64,000 bases of DNA from contig OY970394.1 in assembly GCA_963720475.1 (NCBI GenBank), forward strand, positions 2,604,001 through 2,668,000, written 5' to 3'. Shown here piece by piece: positions 32,031-40,459 of this stretch (position 1 is the first letter of the stretch; each line of letters begins with the position of its first letter). The position numbers were made by a program, and so were the translations under genes. The notes below the pieces were generated by a model. The model was given only the letters and a program-made list of their open reading frames with translations. It had not been told where the DNA came from and searched no databases. The DNA comes from G963720475 sp963720475 (GTDB lineage: Bacteria; Actinomycetota; Thermoleophilia; Solirubrobacterales; Thermoleophilaceae).

Positions 32031-34373
32031 GTGGGACGACTCGGAGGACTCGTGCTGATCGCCATGGCCGGCGCGCTCGCGCTGGCGCCTGCGGCAGACG
32101 CCAAGATCGTCCGCTCCGGCTCCGCGCTGCCACCGGGCCAGAGCGGCTTCGTCTCCATCACCGGGCTCACCAGCGGCACCGGGTCGCCGCACCTGACCGA
32201 CCAGCTCCCGCTGTGGCTTCAATTCCGCCACAAGCCCGCGGAACTCAACCTGCCGTCGGTCGGCGAGACCGAGACCCCGCGCCCCGGCGTCACGGTCAAG
32301 CGCGACTTCTACGGCGTGCCGACGGTGACGGCCGACAGCGACGCCAACGCCTGGTTCGGCGCCGGCTACGCGGTCGCCCAGGACCGCCTGTTCCAGCTCG
32401 AGGCGTTCCGCAAGGCGACGAGCGGCCGGCTCTCCGAGATCACGGGCGCGGGTGCCCTCAACGACGACCTGATAGCCCGCCGCGACTACTACACCGACCC
32501 GGAGCTCCAGGCCCAGTTCGGAAAGCTCTCCCCGGAGCTTCAGGCGCGCTTCGCCGCCTACCGCGACGGGATCAACGCCTGGATCAACCGCGTACGCAGC
32601 GACCCGTCGAAGCTGCCCGGCGAGTTCGTCGCCACCGGCGTGATCCCACCCGAGCCGTGGACGATCCCCGACTCGCTGCGGATCGGCGTCTTCCTCGCAC
32701 GCACCGTCCCGAGCGGCGACGGCGCCGAGCTCGACAACCTGCGCGGACTGCGGGCGGTCGGTGGCGGACGCTTCGACGAGCTGCTGCCGCTGCGTCAGCG
32801 GGGCCAGGTCGCGACGGTTCCGAAGGCGAACGGCGAGTTCCCCTCGCGCCCGGGCCGCACGCGGCGTGACGAGAAGCGCGCCTACAAGCGCTCGCGCGCC
32901 TTCGTGAAGGACCTGCCGATCCCGCGCGAGGACGCCACCGGCAGCTCGTTCATGAGCCGCCAGGGATCGAAGATGTGGGCGATCCGCAGCAAGGGCAAGA
33001 CCGCGTCGCTGATGAGCGCACCGCAGCTCGGCTGGTCGATCCCGGAGCTGTTCGTCGAATACGAGATCCACCGCCCCGGGCTCGACGTGCGCGGCGTCAG
33101 CGCAGCCGGCGTGCCGGTGATCGGCATCGGCCACAACGACCACGTCGCGTGGGGCCTCACCAGCGGCCTCTCCGACGAGGACGACCTCTACGTCGAGCAG
33201 CTCGCCGGCGCCGAGAGCTACCGCTTCAAGGGGAACAGCGAGCCGATGGAGTGCCGCAACGAGCGGTTCGTGTTCAACGTGCCCCCGTCGGCGCTGCTCG
33301 ACCTGCTCGACGGCGCGGTCCCCGACACCCGCGCGGGCAGCACGACGAAGCGGATCTGCCGCACGCGCCACGGCCCGGTCCAGGCGCGCACGGGCGGGGT
33401 CGCCTACGCGCGCCGCTACGCGATCTGGGGCCGCGAGATCGAGACGCTCGAGGGCCTCGCCGACGTCAACGCTGCCGCGAGCGTGAAGGACGTGGACAAG
33501 GCGATGGACAGGGTCAGTTGGAACGAGAACGTCGTCGCCGCCGACGATCAGGGGAACATCGGCTACTGGCACCCGGGGCTGATCCCGCTGCGACCGAAGC
33601 TCTGGGACGAGCGCCTCCCCTACCCGGGGACGGGCGAGGCCGAGTGGGACGGCTTCCTCAAGCCCGACCAGCGGCCGCAGGTGGTCAACCCCAAGCAGGG
33701 CTTCGTCTCGAACTGGAACAACGTGCCGTCGGTCGGCTGGACGGCCGGCGACGGGCCTGCGCGCGAGCGCCTCACCGGCGGCTTCCACCGCGGGGGCTAC
33801 CTGCACAACAGCGTCAAGGCGGCGTATACCGCCGGCGGCGGCTACGACGCGGCCGCCAACGTTGACCGCGTGACCGGCACGATCGCCCAGCAGCGGCCGT
33901 TGTCGGAGAAGCGCTTGCGCGCCGCCCAGCGGACCGCGAAGGGCAAGGCCGCGACCGTGCTCGGGACGCTGCTCGGCTGGGACGGCTCGTACAACCGCGC
34001 ACGACCCGACGGGACCGTGGACCCGGGCGTCGCGATCTGGGACGCGTTCAAGAAGGCGGCCGTGGATCTGAAGTTCAGCGGCTACCGCGACGCGGTCAAG
34101 CCGCTCGAAGGCGGTCGCGGCGGGAGCCACGCATTCGACGCGACGAACACCGAGGCGTTCGCGCTCGGGCGGCTCTCGCCGAAGGGCTACCAGCTAGCAG
34201 CCGAGGTGGCGTTCGACGCGCTCGAGCGGCGCTTCCGCTCGAGCGATCCCGAGCGCTGGCGCGAGCAGCGGCGCACCTACCGCACGACCGCGCAGGGCGC
34301 CGGCCGCTTCCCGCAGCCGTTCCCGTTCTTCGACCGGGGAACCTGGGAGCAAGTAGTCGAGCTAGGCCCGTAG
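32031..34373 (+). CDS. Secreted penicillin acylase family Ntn-hydrolase
   Basis: A 780-residue precursor. The GTG at 32031 gives a clear signal peptide (LGGLVLIAMAGALALAPA). The small subunit has VTVKRDFYGVPTVTADSDANAWFGAGYAVAQDRLFQLE in separate motifs (FYGVPTV, GYAVAQDRLFQLE). The self-cleaved nucleophile is Ser313 in QGSKMWAI, followed by LMSAPQLGWSIPELFVEYEI and the oxyanion region GIGHNDHVAWGLTSG. A WNENVVAADDQGNIGYWHPG segment supplies the catalytic Asn. Members cleave amide bonds of penicillins, acyl-homoserine lactones or aculeacin; the substrate here is unknown. The final 12 bases overlap the end of hisC. Confidence 0.88.
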   Translation: MGRLGGLVLIAMAGALALAPAADAKIVRSGSALPPGQSGFVSITGLTSGTGSPHLTDQLPLWLQFRHKPAELNLPSVGETETPRPGVTVKRDFYGVPTVTADSDANAWFGAGYAVAQDRLFQLEAFRKATSGRLSEITGAGALNDDLIARRDYYTDPELQAQFGKLSPELQARFAAYRDGINAWINRVRSDPSKLPGEFVATGVIPPEPWTIPDSLRIGVFLARTVPSGDGAELDNLRGLRAVGGGRFDELLPLRQRGQVATVPKANGEFPSRPGRTRRDEKRAYKRSRAFVKDLPIPREDATGSSFMSRQGSKMWAIRSKGKTASLMSAPQLGWSIPELFVEYEIHRPGLDVRGVSAAGVPVIGIGHNDHVAWGLTSGLSDEDDLYVEQLAGAESYRFKGNSEPMECRNERFVFNVPPSALLDLLDGAVPDTRAGSTTKRICRTRHGPVQARTGGVAYARRYAIWGREIETLEGLADVNAAASVKDVDKAMDRVSWNENVVAADDQGNIGYWHPGLIPLRPKLWDERLPYPGTGEAEWDGFLKPDQRPQVVNPKQGFVSNWNNVPSVGWTAGDGPARERLTGGFHRGGYLHNSVKAAYTAGGGYDAAANVDRVTGTIAQQRPLSEKRLRAAQRTAKGKAATVLGTLLGWDGSYNRARPDGTVDPGVAIWDAFKKAAVDLKFSGYRDAVKPLEGGRGGSHAFDATNTEAFALGRLSPKGYQLAAEVAFDALERRFRSSDPERWREQRRTYRTTAQGAGRFPQPFPFFDRGTWEQVVELGP

Positions 34374-35429
34374 GGCGCTGAGCGCCGCGGCGAAGGCCGC
34401 GTTCTCCTCGTCCGTCCCGGCCGTCACGCGGATCGCGCCGGGCGCGCCGAAGCCGGCGAGCTCGCGGACGATGAAGCCGGCCCGGAGCAGGTTCTCCGCG
34501 AGCCCGAGCGAGTCGCCGCCGGGGACCTCTGCGTAGACGAAGTTCGCCTGCGAGGGCAGCGGCACGAGCCCGGCGGAGGCGAGCGCAGCCTGCAGTTGGT
34601 CGCGAGCATTGCGCGCGTGGGCGACGCGATCGGCAACGCTCTCGCCGAGCGACGCGAGTGCCGCGTCCTGGGCGGGCTGGTTGGCGTTGAAGATCGGCCG
34701 CACGCGGCCGAGCGCGTCGGCGATCTCCGGCGATGCGACCGCATAGCCGATCCGCAGCGCAGCGAGTCCGTAGACCTTCGAGAAGGTGCGCAGCACGCAG
34801 ATCCCCGGCACACCCGCGCGCACGAGCTCGATCCCGGCCGGCTCGGGGTCGGCGTACTCGGCGTAGGCCTCGTCGAGCACGCACAACACGTGGCCTGGGA
34901 GATGCTCGACGAGAGCTGCGACCTCCGCGTCGCCGACGAACGTGCCCGTCGGGTTGTTGGGATTCGCGAGATAGACGAGCTTCGTCCGCGGGTCGGCCGC
35001 GGCAGCGGCCAGGCCATCGAGGTCGCCGACCGCCACGGGCGAGAACTCAGCGCCGCAGCACGCCGCCGAGGTCGGGTAGCTCGGGAACGAAGGCCAGAAC
35101 GAGGCCGCGCGGTCGCCGCCGTCGAGCGCGACGACCGCGCACAGGCGGATCAGCTCATCCGCGCCGTTGCCGAGCACGATCTGCGCCGCCGGTACGCCGT
35201 TGCCGGCGGCGAGCTCCTCCCTCAGGGCGGTCCCGCCCGCGTCGGGGTAGCGGTTCAACCCCTCGACGGCCGCCTCGTAGGCGGCGGCCGCTGCGGGCAG
35301 CGGGCCGAACGCGCCCTCGTTGGAGGCGAGCTTGACGATCCGCTCGAGCCCGAGCTCGGCCGCAAGCGCTGCCATCGGCGGCTGGGGGCGGTACGGCTCG
35401 ACGGCGGTGATCGCCTTGCGCACGGGCAC
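34362..35429 (-). CDS. hisC: Histidinol-phosphate aminotransferase
   Basis: A 355-residue fold-type I PLP enzyme that converts imidazole acetol phosphate and glutamate to histidinol phosphate. The motifs are LASNEGAFGP, NPNNPTG, LDEAYAEY, the PLP lysine K218 in TFSKVYGLAALRIGY, and a C-terminal RVTAGTDEEN. The NE(G)xxGP pattern and the length fit HisC, but a phenylalanine or other aminotransferase of the same family cannot be excluded, because no other his gene is near. The end overlaps the penicillin acylase gene by 12 bases tail to tail. Confidence 0.85.
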   Translation of the reverse strand: MPVRKAITAVEPYRPQPPMAALAAELGLERIVKLASNEGAFGPLPAAAAAYEAAVEGLNRYPDAGGTALREELAAGNGVPAAQIVLGNGADELIRLCAVVALDGGDRAASFWPSFPSYPTSAACCGAEFSPVAVGDLDGLAAAAADPRTKLVYLANPNNPTGTFVGDAEVAALVEHLPGHVLCVLDEAYAEYADPEPAGIELVRAGVPGICVLRTFSKVYGLAALRIGYAVASPEIADALGRVRPIFNANQPAQDAALASLGESVADRVAHARNARDQLQAALASAGLVPLPSQANFVYAEVPGGDSLGLAENLLRAGFIVRELAGFGAPGAIRVTAGTDEENAAFAAALSALRA

Positions 35430-35450
35430 GGGGGTAGCCTAGGCGGCCCG

Positions 35451-36071
35451 ATGGGCGAGACGATCGAGCGCTTCCCGCTGTTCCCGCTCGAGCTCGTGCT
35501 GTTGCCGAGCGAAGTCGTGCCGCTGCACATCTTCGAGGAGCGCTACAAGCTGATGATCGGCGAGTGCCTCGACTCCGAGTCGGAGTTCGGCATCGTCTGG
35601 CTCGCCGACGACGGCCTGCGCGAGACCGGTTGCGCGGCGCGGATCAGCGAGATGATCGAGCGGATGGACGACGGCCGCATGAACATCCTCGTCGAAGGGA
35701 CGCGGCCGTTCGACCTGCGCGAGCGGATCGACGACATGGAGTACCCGGCCGGCGACGTCGAGCTGCTCGACGACGAGCCGCCAGCCGACGAGGAGATCGC
35801 GGCCGAGGCGCGCACGGCGTACGCCGACCTCGTCGAGCGCGTCACCGACGACCGCCCCGAGGAGGGCGCGCTCGTCGAGCTCGGCGCCTACGAGATGGCG
35901 GCGACGGTGGACTTCGCTCTCGGAGCCAAGCAGGAGTTGCTCGAGCTACGCTCGGAGGACGCTCGGATGGCGGCCGTGCGCGACCTCTTCAGCGAGGCGA
36001 TCCGGCGCGTGGACGAGGCCGAGCGCGCTGCCGATCGGGCGAAGTCGAACGGCAAGGTTCGCCTGCCCTGA
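35451..36071 (+). CDS. Stand-alone Lon N-terminal (LAN) domain protein
   Basis: A 206-residue protein starting at the ATG at 35451. It begins with the LAN-domain hallmark FPLFPLELVLLPSEVVPLHIFEERYKLM, broken here into FPLFPLELVLLP and PLHIFEERY, followed by EFGIVWLADDGL, the strand NILVEGTRPFDL, and helices. There is no ATPase or protease domain, so it is not Lon itself. In Lon this domain binds substrates; the free form is widespread but its role is not settled. The gene is divergent from hisC with 21 bases between starts. Confidence 0.85.
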   Translation: MGETIERFPLFPLELVLLPSEVVPLHIFEERYKLMIGECLDSESEFGIVWLADDGLRETGCAARISEMIERMDDGRMNILVEGTRPFDLRERIDDMEYPAGDVELLDDEPPADEEIAAEARTAYADLVERVTDDRPEEGALVELGAYEMAATVDFALGAKQELLELRSEDARMAAVRDLFSEAIRRVDEAERAADRAKSNGKVRLP

Positions 36072-36085
36072 GCCGAGCCGGTCGC

Positions 36086-36478
36086 TCAGCAGAGCTCGCG
36101 GCCGAGCTGCAGCGCCAACAGCTGAGCACGCGAGAGGACACGCGGGAGGCCGCGCGCACCCTCGCGCCAGCGGACCGAGCCGTCGTCGGTGCGCAGGCTG
36201 TAGCTGCGGATCCCGCGGGCGCCGGACTCGAAGTTCTCGCCGTCCTTCGCGAGGTCGTAGACGTCGCGCTCGAGCTCGCGCGCGTCGATCAACCGCTCGC
36301 TCGCGATCGCCGCGAGCTCAGAGCCGTTGCAGCGCGCGCGGCCATCGCTCGCGATCACGAGCCGCTGCGTTCCCCCGGGCCCGCCGGTGACGTCGATCGC
36401 GAGCAGGTCGCCCGAGCCGCCGCCGCAGCCGGCGACGAGCGCGCAGAGCAGCGCGGCGGTGAGCGTGGCGCGCCTCAT
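36086..36478 (-). CDS. Small lipoprotein
   Basis: A 130-residue protein with a type II signal peptide and lipobox LVAGC at about residues 14-18, followed by a Gly-rich linker. The remaining part has strands such as LLAIDVTGGPGGTQRLVIASDG and a Cys pair (C in ARCNGS and the final C). No family is recognised. Its start lies 2 bases after the stop of the gamma-glutamyltransferase gene, so it is likely co-transcribed and translated with it. Confidence 0.65.
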   Translation of the reverse strand: MRRATLTAALLCALVAGCGGGSGDLLAIDVTGGPGGTQRLVIASDGRARCNGSELAAIASERLIDARELERDVYDLAKDGENFESGARGIRSYSLRTDDGSVRWREGARGLPRVLSRAQLLALQLGRELC

Positions 36479-36480
36479 TG

Positions 36481-38025
36481 CTAGCTGACAGTAAGCGCTG
36501 TGCCGCCGCGGCGCGGGTCGCCCCCGCCGGTGAGGGCACCGGTCGCGCGGTCGCGGACGACCGCCTGGACGCCGCCGAAGTAGAGGTTGCGCTCGTTCCA
36601 GCGGTCCACCTTCCAGCCGGCCCGCTCGATCGCCCGCAGCTGCTCGTCGTCGAACCCCGGCTCGGCCTCGACGACGTCGTTCTCGAAGTGGAGCCGCGGG
36701 CGGTTGACCGCCGCCTGGGCGCCGAGCGCGCCGTCGATCACGCCGAGAATCGTCTGCAGCACGGCCGAGCGGATCCTGTTCGAGCCCGCCGAGCCGAGCG
36801 CCGCCTCGACCTCGCCGTCGCGGAGAACGACCGTCGGCGACATCATGCTCGGGACTCTCGCGCCGGGCTGCTGGCGGTGGAAGCCAAGCGGGTTCAGGTC
36901 CTCCTCGCCGAGCATGTTGTTGAGGTGGAGCCCCGTCCCGGGGACGACGACTCCGGAGCACGAGCCGTTCGAGCAGGTGCAGGTCGCGCAGGCGCCGTCG
37001 GCGTCCATCGCCGCGAGGTGGGTCGTGTTGCCGAGGCGATTCGAGCGATGGTCCAGGTCGCGGGCGACCTCGCCGGCGACACGTTCGAGTGCTTCGTCCG
37101 CGAGAAAGATGTCGTGGTAGCGCTCCGAGGCGAGGCCCTCGAGGAACTCCGCGTCGCGCGCGTTGTTGACCGACTCCATCACGCCCACGAGCGCCGGCAA
37201 GTCACCAGGCTTCGACAAGCGCGCGAGCAGCTCGAGCGCGTCGGCGATCAGGATCCCGCCCGACGACGGCGGCGGGTTCGTCAGCACCTCGCGTCCTCCG
37301 TACGCGGCGCGCGCCGGCTCGCGCTCGATTACCTCGTAGGCGGCCAGGTCGGCCGGCGTGAGCAGCCCGCCGCGCTCGAGCACGTAGTCGCTTGCCGCCG
37401 CAGCCACGTCGCCCTCGTATAGGAAGCCCGGCCCCTCGGAGCCAAGGCGTCCGAGCAGGTCGCCGAGCTCAGGCAGGTGAATGTGCTCGCCTTCACGTGC
37501 CGGGCGGCCTTCGGGCGCGTAAATCGCGGAGCACTCGGGCGTCGAGGTCAGGATCGGCGCGAGGATCCGCAGGATGAAAGCCTGCATCTCGTTCAGCTCG
37601 ACGCCGTCACGGGCCACGCGCGCCGGCTCGGCGCAGAGCTCGGCGAGCGGCATCGAGCCGAAGCGCTCGAGCGCCTGTGCGAGGCCGGCGGTCGTGCCGT
37701 AGGCACCGCAGGACGACGCGCCGACGTTGAACACCTGCGTCGCGCCAGGGGCGAACTCGACCTCGATCGGCATGAGCGGCGACGGCTCCCGCTCGCCGAG
37801 GTCGCGCCCGGGCGCCGAGACGAAGAAGTCGAGCAGGTGGTCTTCGCCCTCGGCCGTGTGGACGAGCATGAATCCCCCCGCCCCCGGTCCCGTCAGCGGC
37901 GACTCGCAGACGAACGACATCAGCACCGCCGCCACGGCCGCGTCCACCGCGTTCCCGCCCTCGCGCAGCACCCGCGCTCCCGCTTCCGCGGTGAGTGGAT
38001 GGCCCGCTGCAACGACGCCCTTCAC
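36481..38025 (-). CDS. Gamma-glutamyltransferase family protein
   Basis: A 514-residue Ntn-hydrolase without a visible signal peptide. The large-subunit motifs are GHPLTAEAGARVLREGGNAVDAA and GPGAGGFMLV, and TNPPPSSGGI is present. The cleavage site and nucleophile is Thr334 in LGNTTHLAAMDADG. The next stretch is odd: a Cys-rich loop with four cysteines (C346, C349, C351, C356; ACATCTC...GSC) replaces the usual DGNAVSLTxS segment. The rest (LNNMLGEEDLNP, SMMSPTVVL, GSAGSNRIRSAVLQ) is normal. It may act on glutathione, mycothiol-related or other gamma-glutamyl compounds; cytoplasmic location is inferred. Confidence 0.88.
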   Translation of the reverse strand: MKGVVAAGHPLTAEAGARVLREGGNAVDAAVAAVLMSFVCESPLTGPGAGGFMLVHTAEGEDHLLDFFVSAPGRDLGEREPSPLMPIEVEFAPGATQVFNVGASSCGAYGTTAGLAQALERFGSMPLAELCAEPARVARDGVELNEMQAFILRILAPILTSTPECSAIYAPEGRPAREGEHIHLPELGDLLGRLGSEGPGFLYEGDVAAAASDYVLERGGLLTPADLAAYEVIEREPARAAYGGREVLTNPPPSSGGILIADALELLARLSKPGDLPALVGVMESVNNARDAEFLEGLASERYHDIFLADEALERVAGEVARDLDHRSNRLGNTTHLAAMDADGACATCTCSNGSCSGVVVPGTGLHLNNMLGEEDLNPLGFHRQQPGARVPSMMSPTVVLRDGEVEAALGSAGSNRIRSAVLQTILGVIDGALGAQAAVNRPRLHFENDVVEAEPGFDDEQLRAIERAGWKVDRWNERNLYFGGVQAVVRDRATGALTGGGDPRRGGTALTVS

Positions 38026-38048
38026 GCGGGCGACTCTAGAACGCCCGC
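38026..38048. terminator. 7-bp hairpin between ftsZ and the gamma-glutamyltransferase gene
   Basis: GCGGGCG at 38026-38032 and CGCCCGC at 38042-38048 pair around a 9-base loop. It lies 86 bases beyond the ftsZ stop and immediately upstream of the next ATG, so it may be a terminator or affect translation of that gene. Confidence 0.35.
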
Positions 38049-38133
38049 CGCGGGAGAAGCGAGTCTGGCCAGGAACCCGGTGGGTGACGCGTGCTACGCA
38101 CGCGAGCCCGCCGGTGACGTCGCCAGACGACGC

Positions 38134-39579
38134 TTATCGCGTCGGCGGAAGGAACTCGGGCACTTCGACCTCGTCTATGCCGCCACGCTGGGCCCGCGCG
38201 TTGACCACGCGCGGCTCGCGCCCGGCGGTGCGCTCGACCTGCTCGAGGTCGCGCTCGACCTCGCGGCGCGACCGCCGCCGATGGTCGTCGCCGTAGCCGG
38301 TCGCGACCACGGTCACCCAGACCTGGTCCTCGACCTTCTCGTCCACCATCGCGCCAAAGATGATGTTGGCGTCGGGGTGGGCGACGTCCGCCACCGCGCG
38401 GGCGGCCTCGTTGACCTCCCACAGCGAGAGGTCGCGGCCGCCGGTGATCGACAGCAGGATCGAGTGTGCGCCCTCAACCGAGGTCTCGAGCAAGGGCGAC
38501 TCGACCGCGCGCTGCGCAGCCTCGACCGTGCGGTCCTCGCCGCTGCCCATGCCGATCCCGAGCAGCGCCTGGCCCGCCTCGGACATCACGGTCCGGACGT
38601 CGGCGAAGTCGAGGTTGATCAGGCCGGGGAGGGTGATCAGGTCCGAGATGCCCTGGACGCCCTGACGCAGCACGTCGTCGGCGACGCGGAAGGCCTCGAC
38701 CATCGAGGTGTTGCGGTCGAGCACGGACAGCAGCCGCTGGTTGGGGACGACGATCAGCGTGTCCACCTCGTCGGCGAGCTCCTCGATGCCCTCGTCGGCC
38801 TGGCGGCCACGCTGGGCGCCCTCGAACCCGAACGGCTTGGTGACGATGCCGACGGCGATCGCGCCGACGTCGCGTGCGATGCGCGCCACCACGGGCGCGG
38901 CGCCCGTGCCGGTGCCGCCGCCGGAGCCGGCGGTCACGAAGACCATGTCTGATCCCTTCAGCGCCGCCTTCAGCTCGTCGTAGTCCTCGAGCGCGGCCTG
39001 GCGGCCGAGCGCGGGGTCGGAACCGGAGCCGAGACCGCGCGTCGCATCGGAGCCGATGTGGATCGCGGTCTTGGCGCGCGAGTACTCGAGCGACTGCAGG
39101 TCGGTGTTCGCGGCGATGAACTCGACGCCCTCGACCTCCGCCTCGATCATGCGGTTGACGGCGTTGACGCCGGCGCCACCGACGCCGACCACGCGCAGGA
39201 TCGGCTTATGGATGTGTGTCGCGCGGGTGACCTCCTCGCGGCCGGAGTAGCCGGTCGGGCCGCGGTCCATGATGTTCTCGGGGATGTCGGAGGAGAAGAC
39301 GTTGCGCAGCCGCTCCTCCGCGCTCGGAACCACGGGAGCGCTCTCGACGACCTCGGCCGACGGACCGTGGTCCGGGGTCGAGCGCCGGACGGGCGACTCG
39401 GTGGGCGCCTCGGAAGCGGGCGCCTCCGGTGCGACAGGCTCGGCGGGCCGCTCGGGCTCGCGGGCCGGGGGCTCCTCGCGCGGCCGCTCGGACGCGCGCG
39501 TGCCTTCCTTCTCGTCGGTGCGCCGGAAAAGATCGGCGAGGGGACCCTCGCGCATGCTCGCTCGCTTACCGCTTCCCAT
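38134..39579 (-). CDS. ftsZ: Cell division GTPase FtsZ with a long N-terminal extension
   Basis: A 481-residue FtsZ, the tubulin-like protein that forms the division ring. The core begins near residue 125 (ILRVVGVGGAGVNAVNRM), with tubulin signature GGGTGTG at 220-226 and the T7 loop NLDFAD at 322-327. The end, VEVPEFLPPTR, is the conserved C-terminal peptide that binds partners such as SepF or FtsA. The first 124 residues are a Pro/Glu/Arg-rich, probably disordered extension; most FtsZ proteins have only about 10 residues there. An AGGAGG site precedes the ATG at 39579, which lies inside the end of parA, so translation is coupled. No dcw genes are adjacent. Confidence 0.93.
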   Translation of the reverse strand: MGSGKRASMREGPLADLFRRTDEKEGTRASERPREEPPAREPERPAEPVAPEAPASEAPTESPVRRSTPDHGPSAEVVESAPVVPSAEERLRNVFSSDIPENIMDRGPTGYSGREEVTRATHIHKPILRVVGVGGAGVNAVNRMIEAEVEGVEFIAANTDLQSLEYSRAKTAIHIGSDATRGLGSGSDPALGRQAALEDYDELKAALKGSDMVFVTAGSGGGTGTGAAPVVARIARDVGAIAVGIVTKPFGFEGAQRGRQADEGIEELADEVDTLIVVPNQRLLSVLDRNTSMVEAFRVADDVLRQGVQGISDLITLPGLINLDFADVRTVMSEAGQALLGIGMGSGEDRTVEAAQRAVESPLLETSVEGAHSILLSITGGRDLSLWEVNEAARAVADVAHPDANIIFGAMVDEKVEDQVWVTVVATGYGDDHRRRSRREVERDLEQVERTAGREPRVVNARAQRGGIDEVEVPEFLPPTR

Positions 39580-40408
39580 CGATGACCTCCTGTGCCAGCT
39601 CGCGGTAGGCGGAGGCCGCCTTCCCGTCTGGTTCGTATTTGAGCACGGACATTCCCTTCACGGGCGCCTCGGCGAAGCGCACCGTCTTGCGGATCCGCGA
39701 AGCGAAGACGCGGTCCCCGAAGTTCTCCTCAAGCAGCTCGATCGCCTCCTTGGCGTGGACGGTGCGGGTGTCCACCAGCGTCGGCAGGATCCCCTCGATC
39801 TCCAGGTTCGGGTTGAGGTTCTCGCGAATCATCGAGACGGTGTTCTGCAGCTGGATCAGCCCCCTCATCGAGAGATACTCGCATTGCACGGGGACGATCA
39901 CCTTGTCGGCGGCCGTCAGGGCGTTGACGGTCAGCAGGCCGAGGCTCGGCGGCGTGTCGATCGAGATGAAGTCGTAGTCGCCCTTGACCTCCATCAGCGC
40001 CTTCTCGAGCGAGCGCTCGCGGCCGATCTTGGTGGACATCGCGATCTCGGCGCCGGCGAGGTCGATCGAGGCGCACGCAACGTCGATCTCGCGTTCCTGG
40101 ATGACGTCAGAGATCTTGATGTCGTGCACGAGCACGTCGTACATCGACTTCTCGAGCGTGTCGGGGTCGATCCCCTGGCTCATCGTCAGGTTCCCCTGAG
40201 GGTCGAGGTCGACGCAGAGGACGCGATGGCCCTTCTCCGCGAACGCGACCGAAGTGTTGAGGGTCGTCGTCGTCTTGGCGACGCCGCCCTTCTGGTTTGC
40301 GAATGCGATGACCTTCGCCTTCTTAGCCACGTGAGGCTCCGCGATCTCTTTCGCCGGGGTCGCAGGCTCTTCGGTCTCGCCCTTGGGCGTACGTTCGAAG
40401 AAACCCAT
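39566..40408 (-). CDS. ParA/MinD-type ATPase coupled to ftsZ
   Basis: A 280-residue deviant-Walker ATPase from the ATG at 40408. A 30-residue polar N-terminus precedes VIAFANQKGGVAKTTTTLN with signature lysine K40. Other motifs are VLCVDLDPQGNL, YDFISIDTPPSLGLLTVNAL, VIVPVQCEYLSMRGL and VRFAEAPVKGMSV. These are closer to chromosome-partition Soj/ParA than to MinD, and no membrane-targeting helix is seen. There is no parB or parS-like repeat here. Its 3' end overlaps ftsZ by 14 bases, which ties its job to division or to placement of the ring. Confidence 0.88.
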   Translation of the reverse strand: MGFFERTPKGETEEPATPAKEIAEPHVAKKAKVIAFANQKGGVAKTTTTLNTSVAFAEKGHRVLCVDLDPQGNLTMSQGIDPDTLEKSMYDVLVHDIKISDVIQEREIDVACASIDLAGAEIAMSTKIGRERSLEKALMEVKGDYDFISIDTPPSLGLLTVNALTAADKVIVPVQCEYLSMRGLIQLQNTVSMIRENLNPNLEIEGILPTLVDTRTVHAKEAIELLEENFGDRVFASRIRKTVRFAEAPVKGMSVLKYEPDGKAASAYRELAQEVIDGKR

Positions 40409-40459
40409 GTCGAAGTGCGTATTCGTACGTAGAGTGGGGAATCCTTCACCGGCTCGCAA

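Noticed and set aside
32016..34130. Long minus-strand open frame of 704 codons
   Set aside because: It lies opposite the penicillin acylase gene and shows only Val/Ala/Asp/Arg-rich shadow composition without domain motifs.
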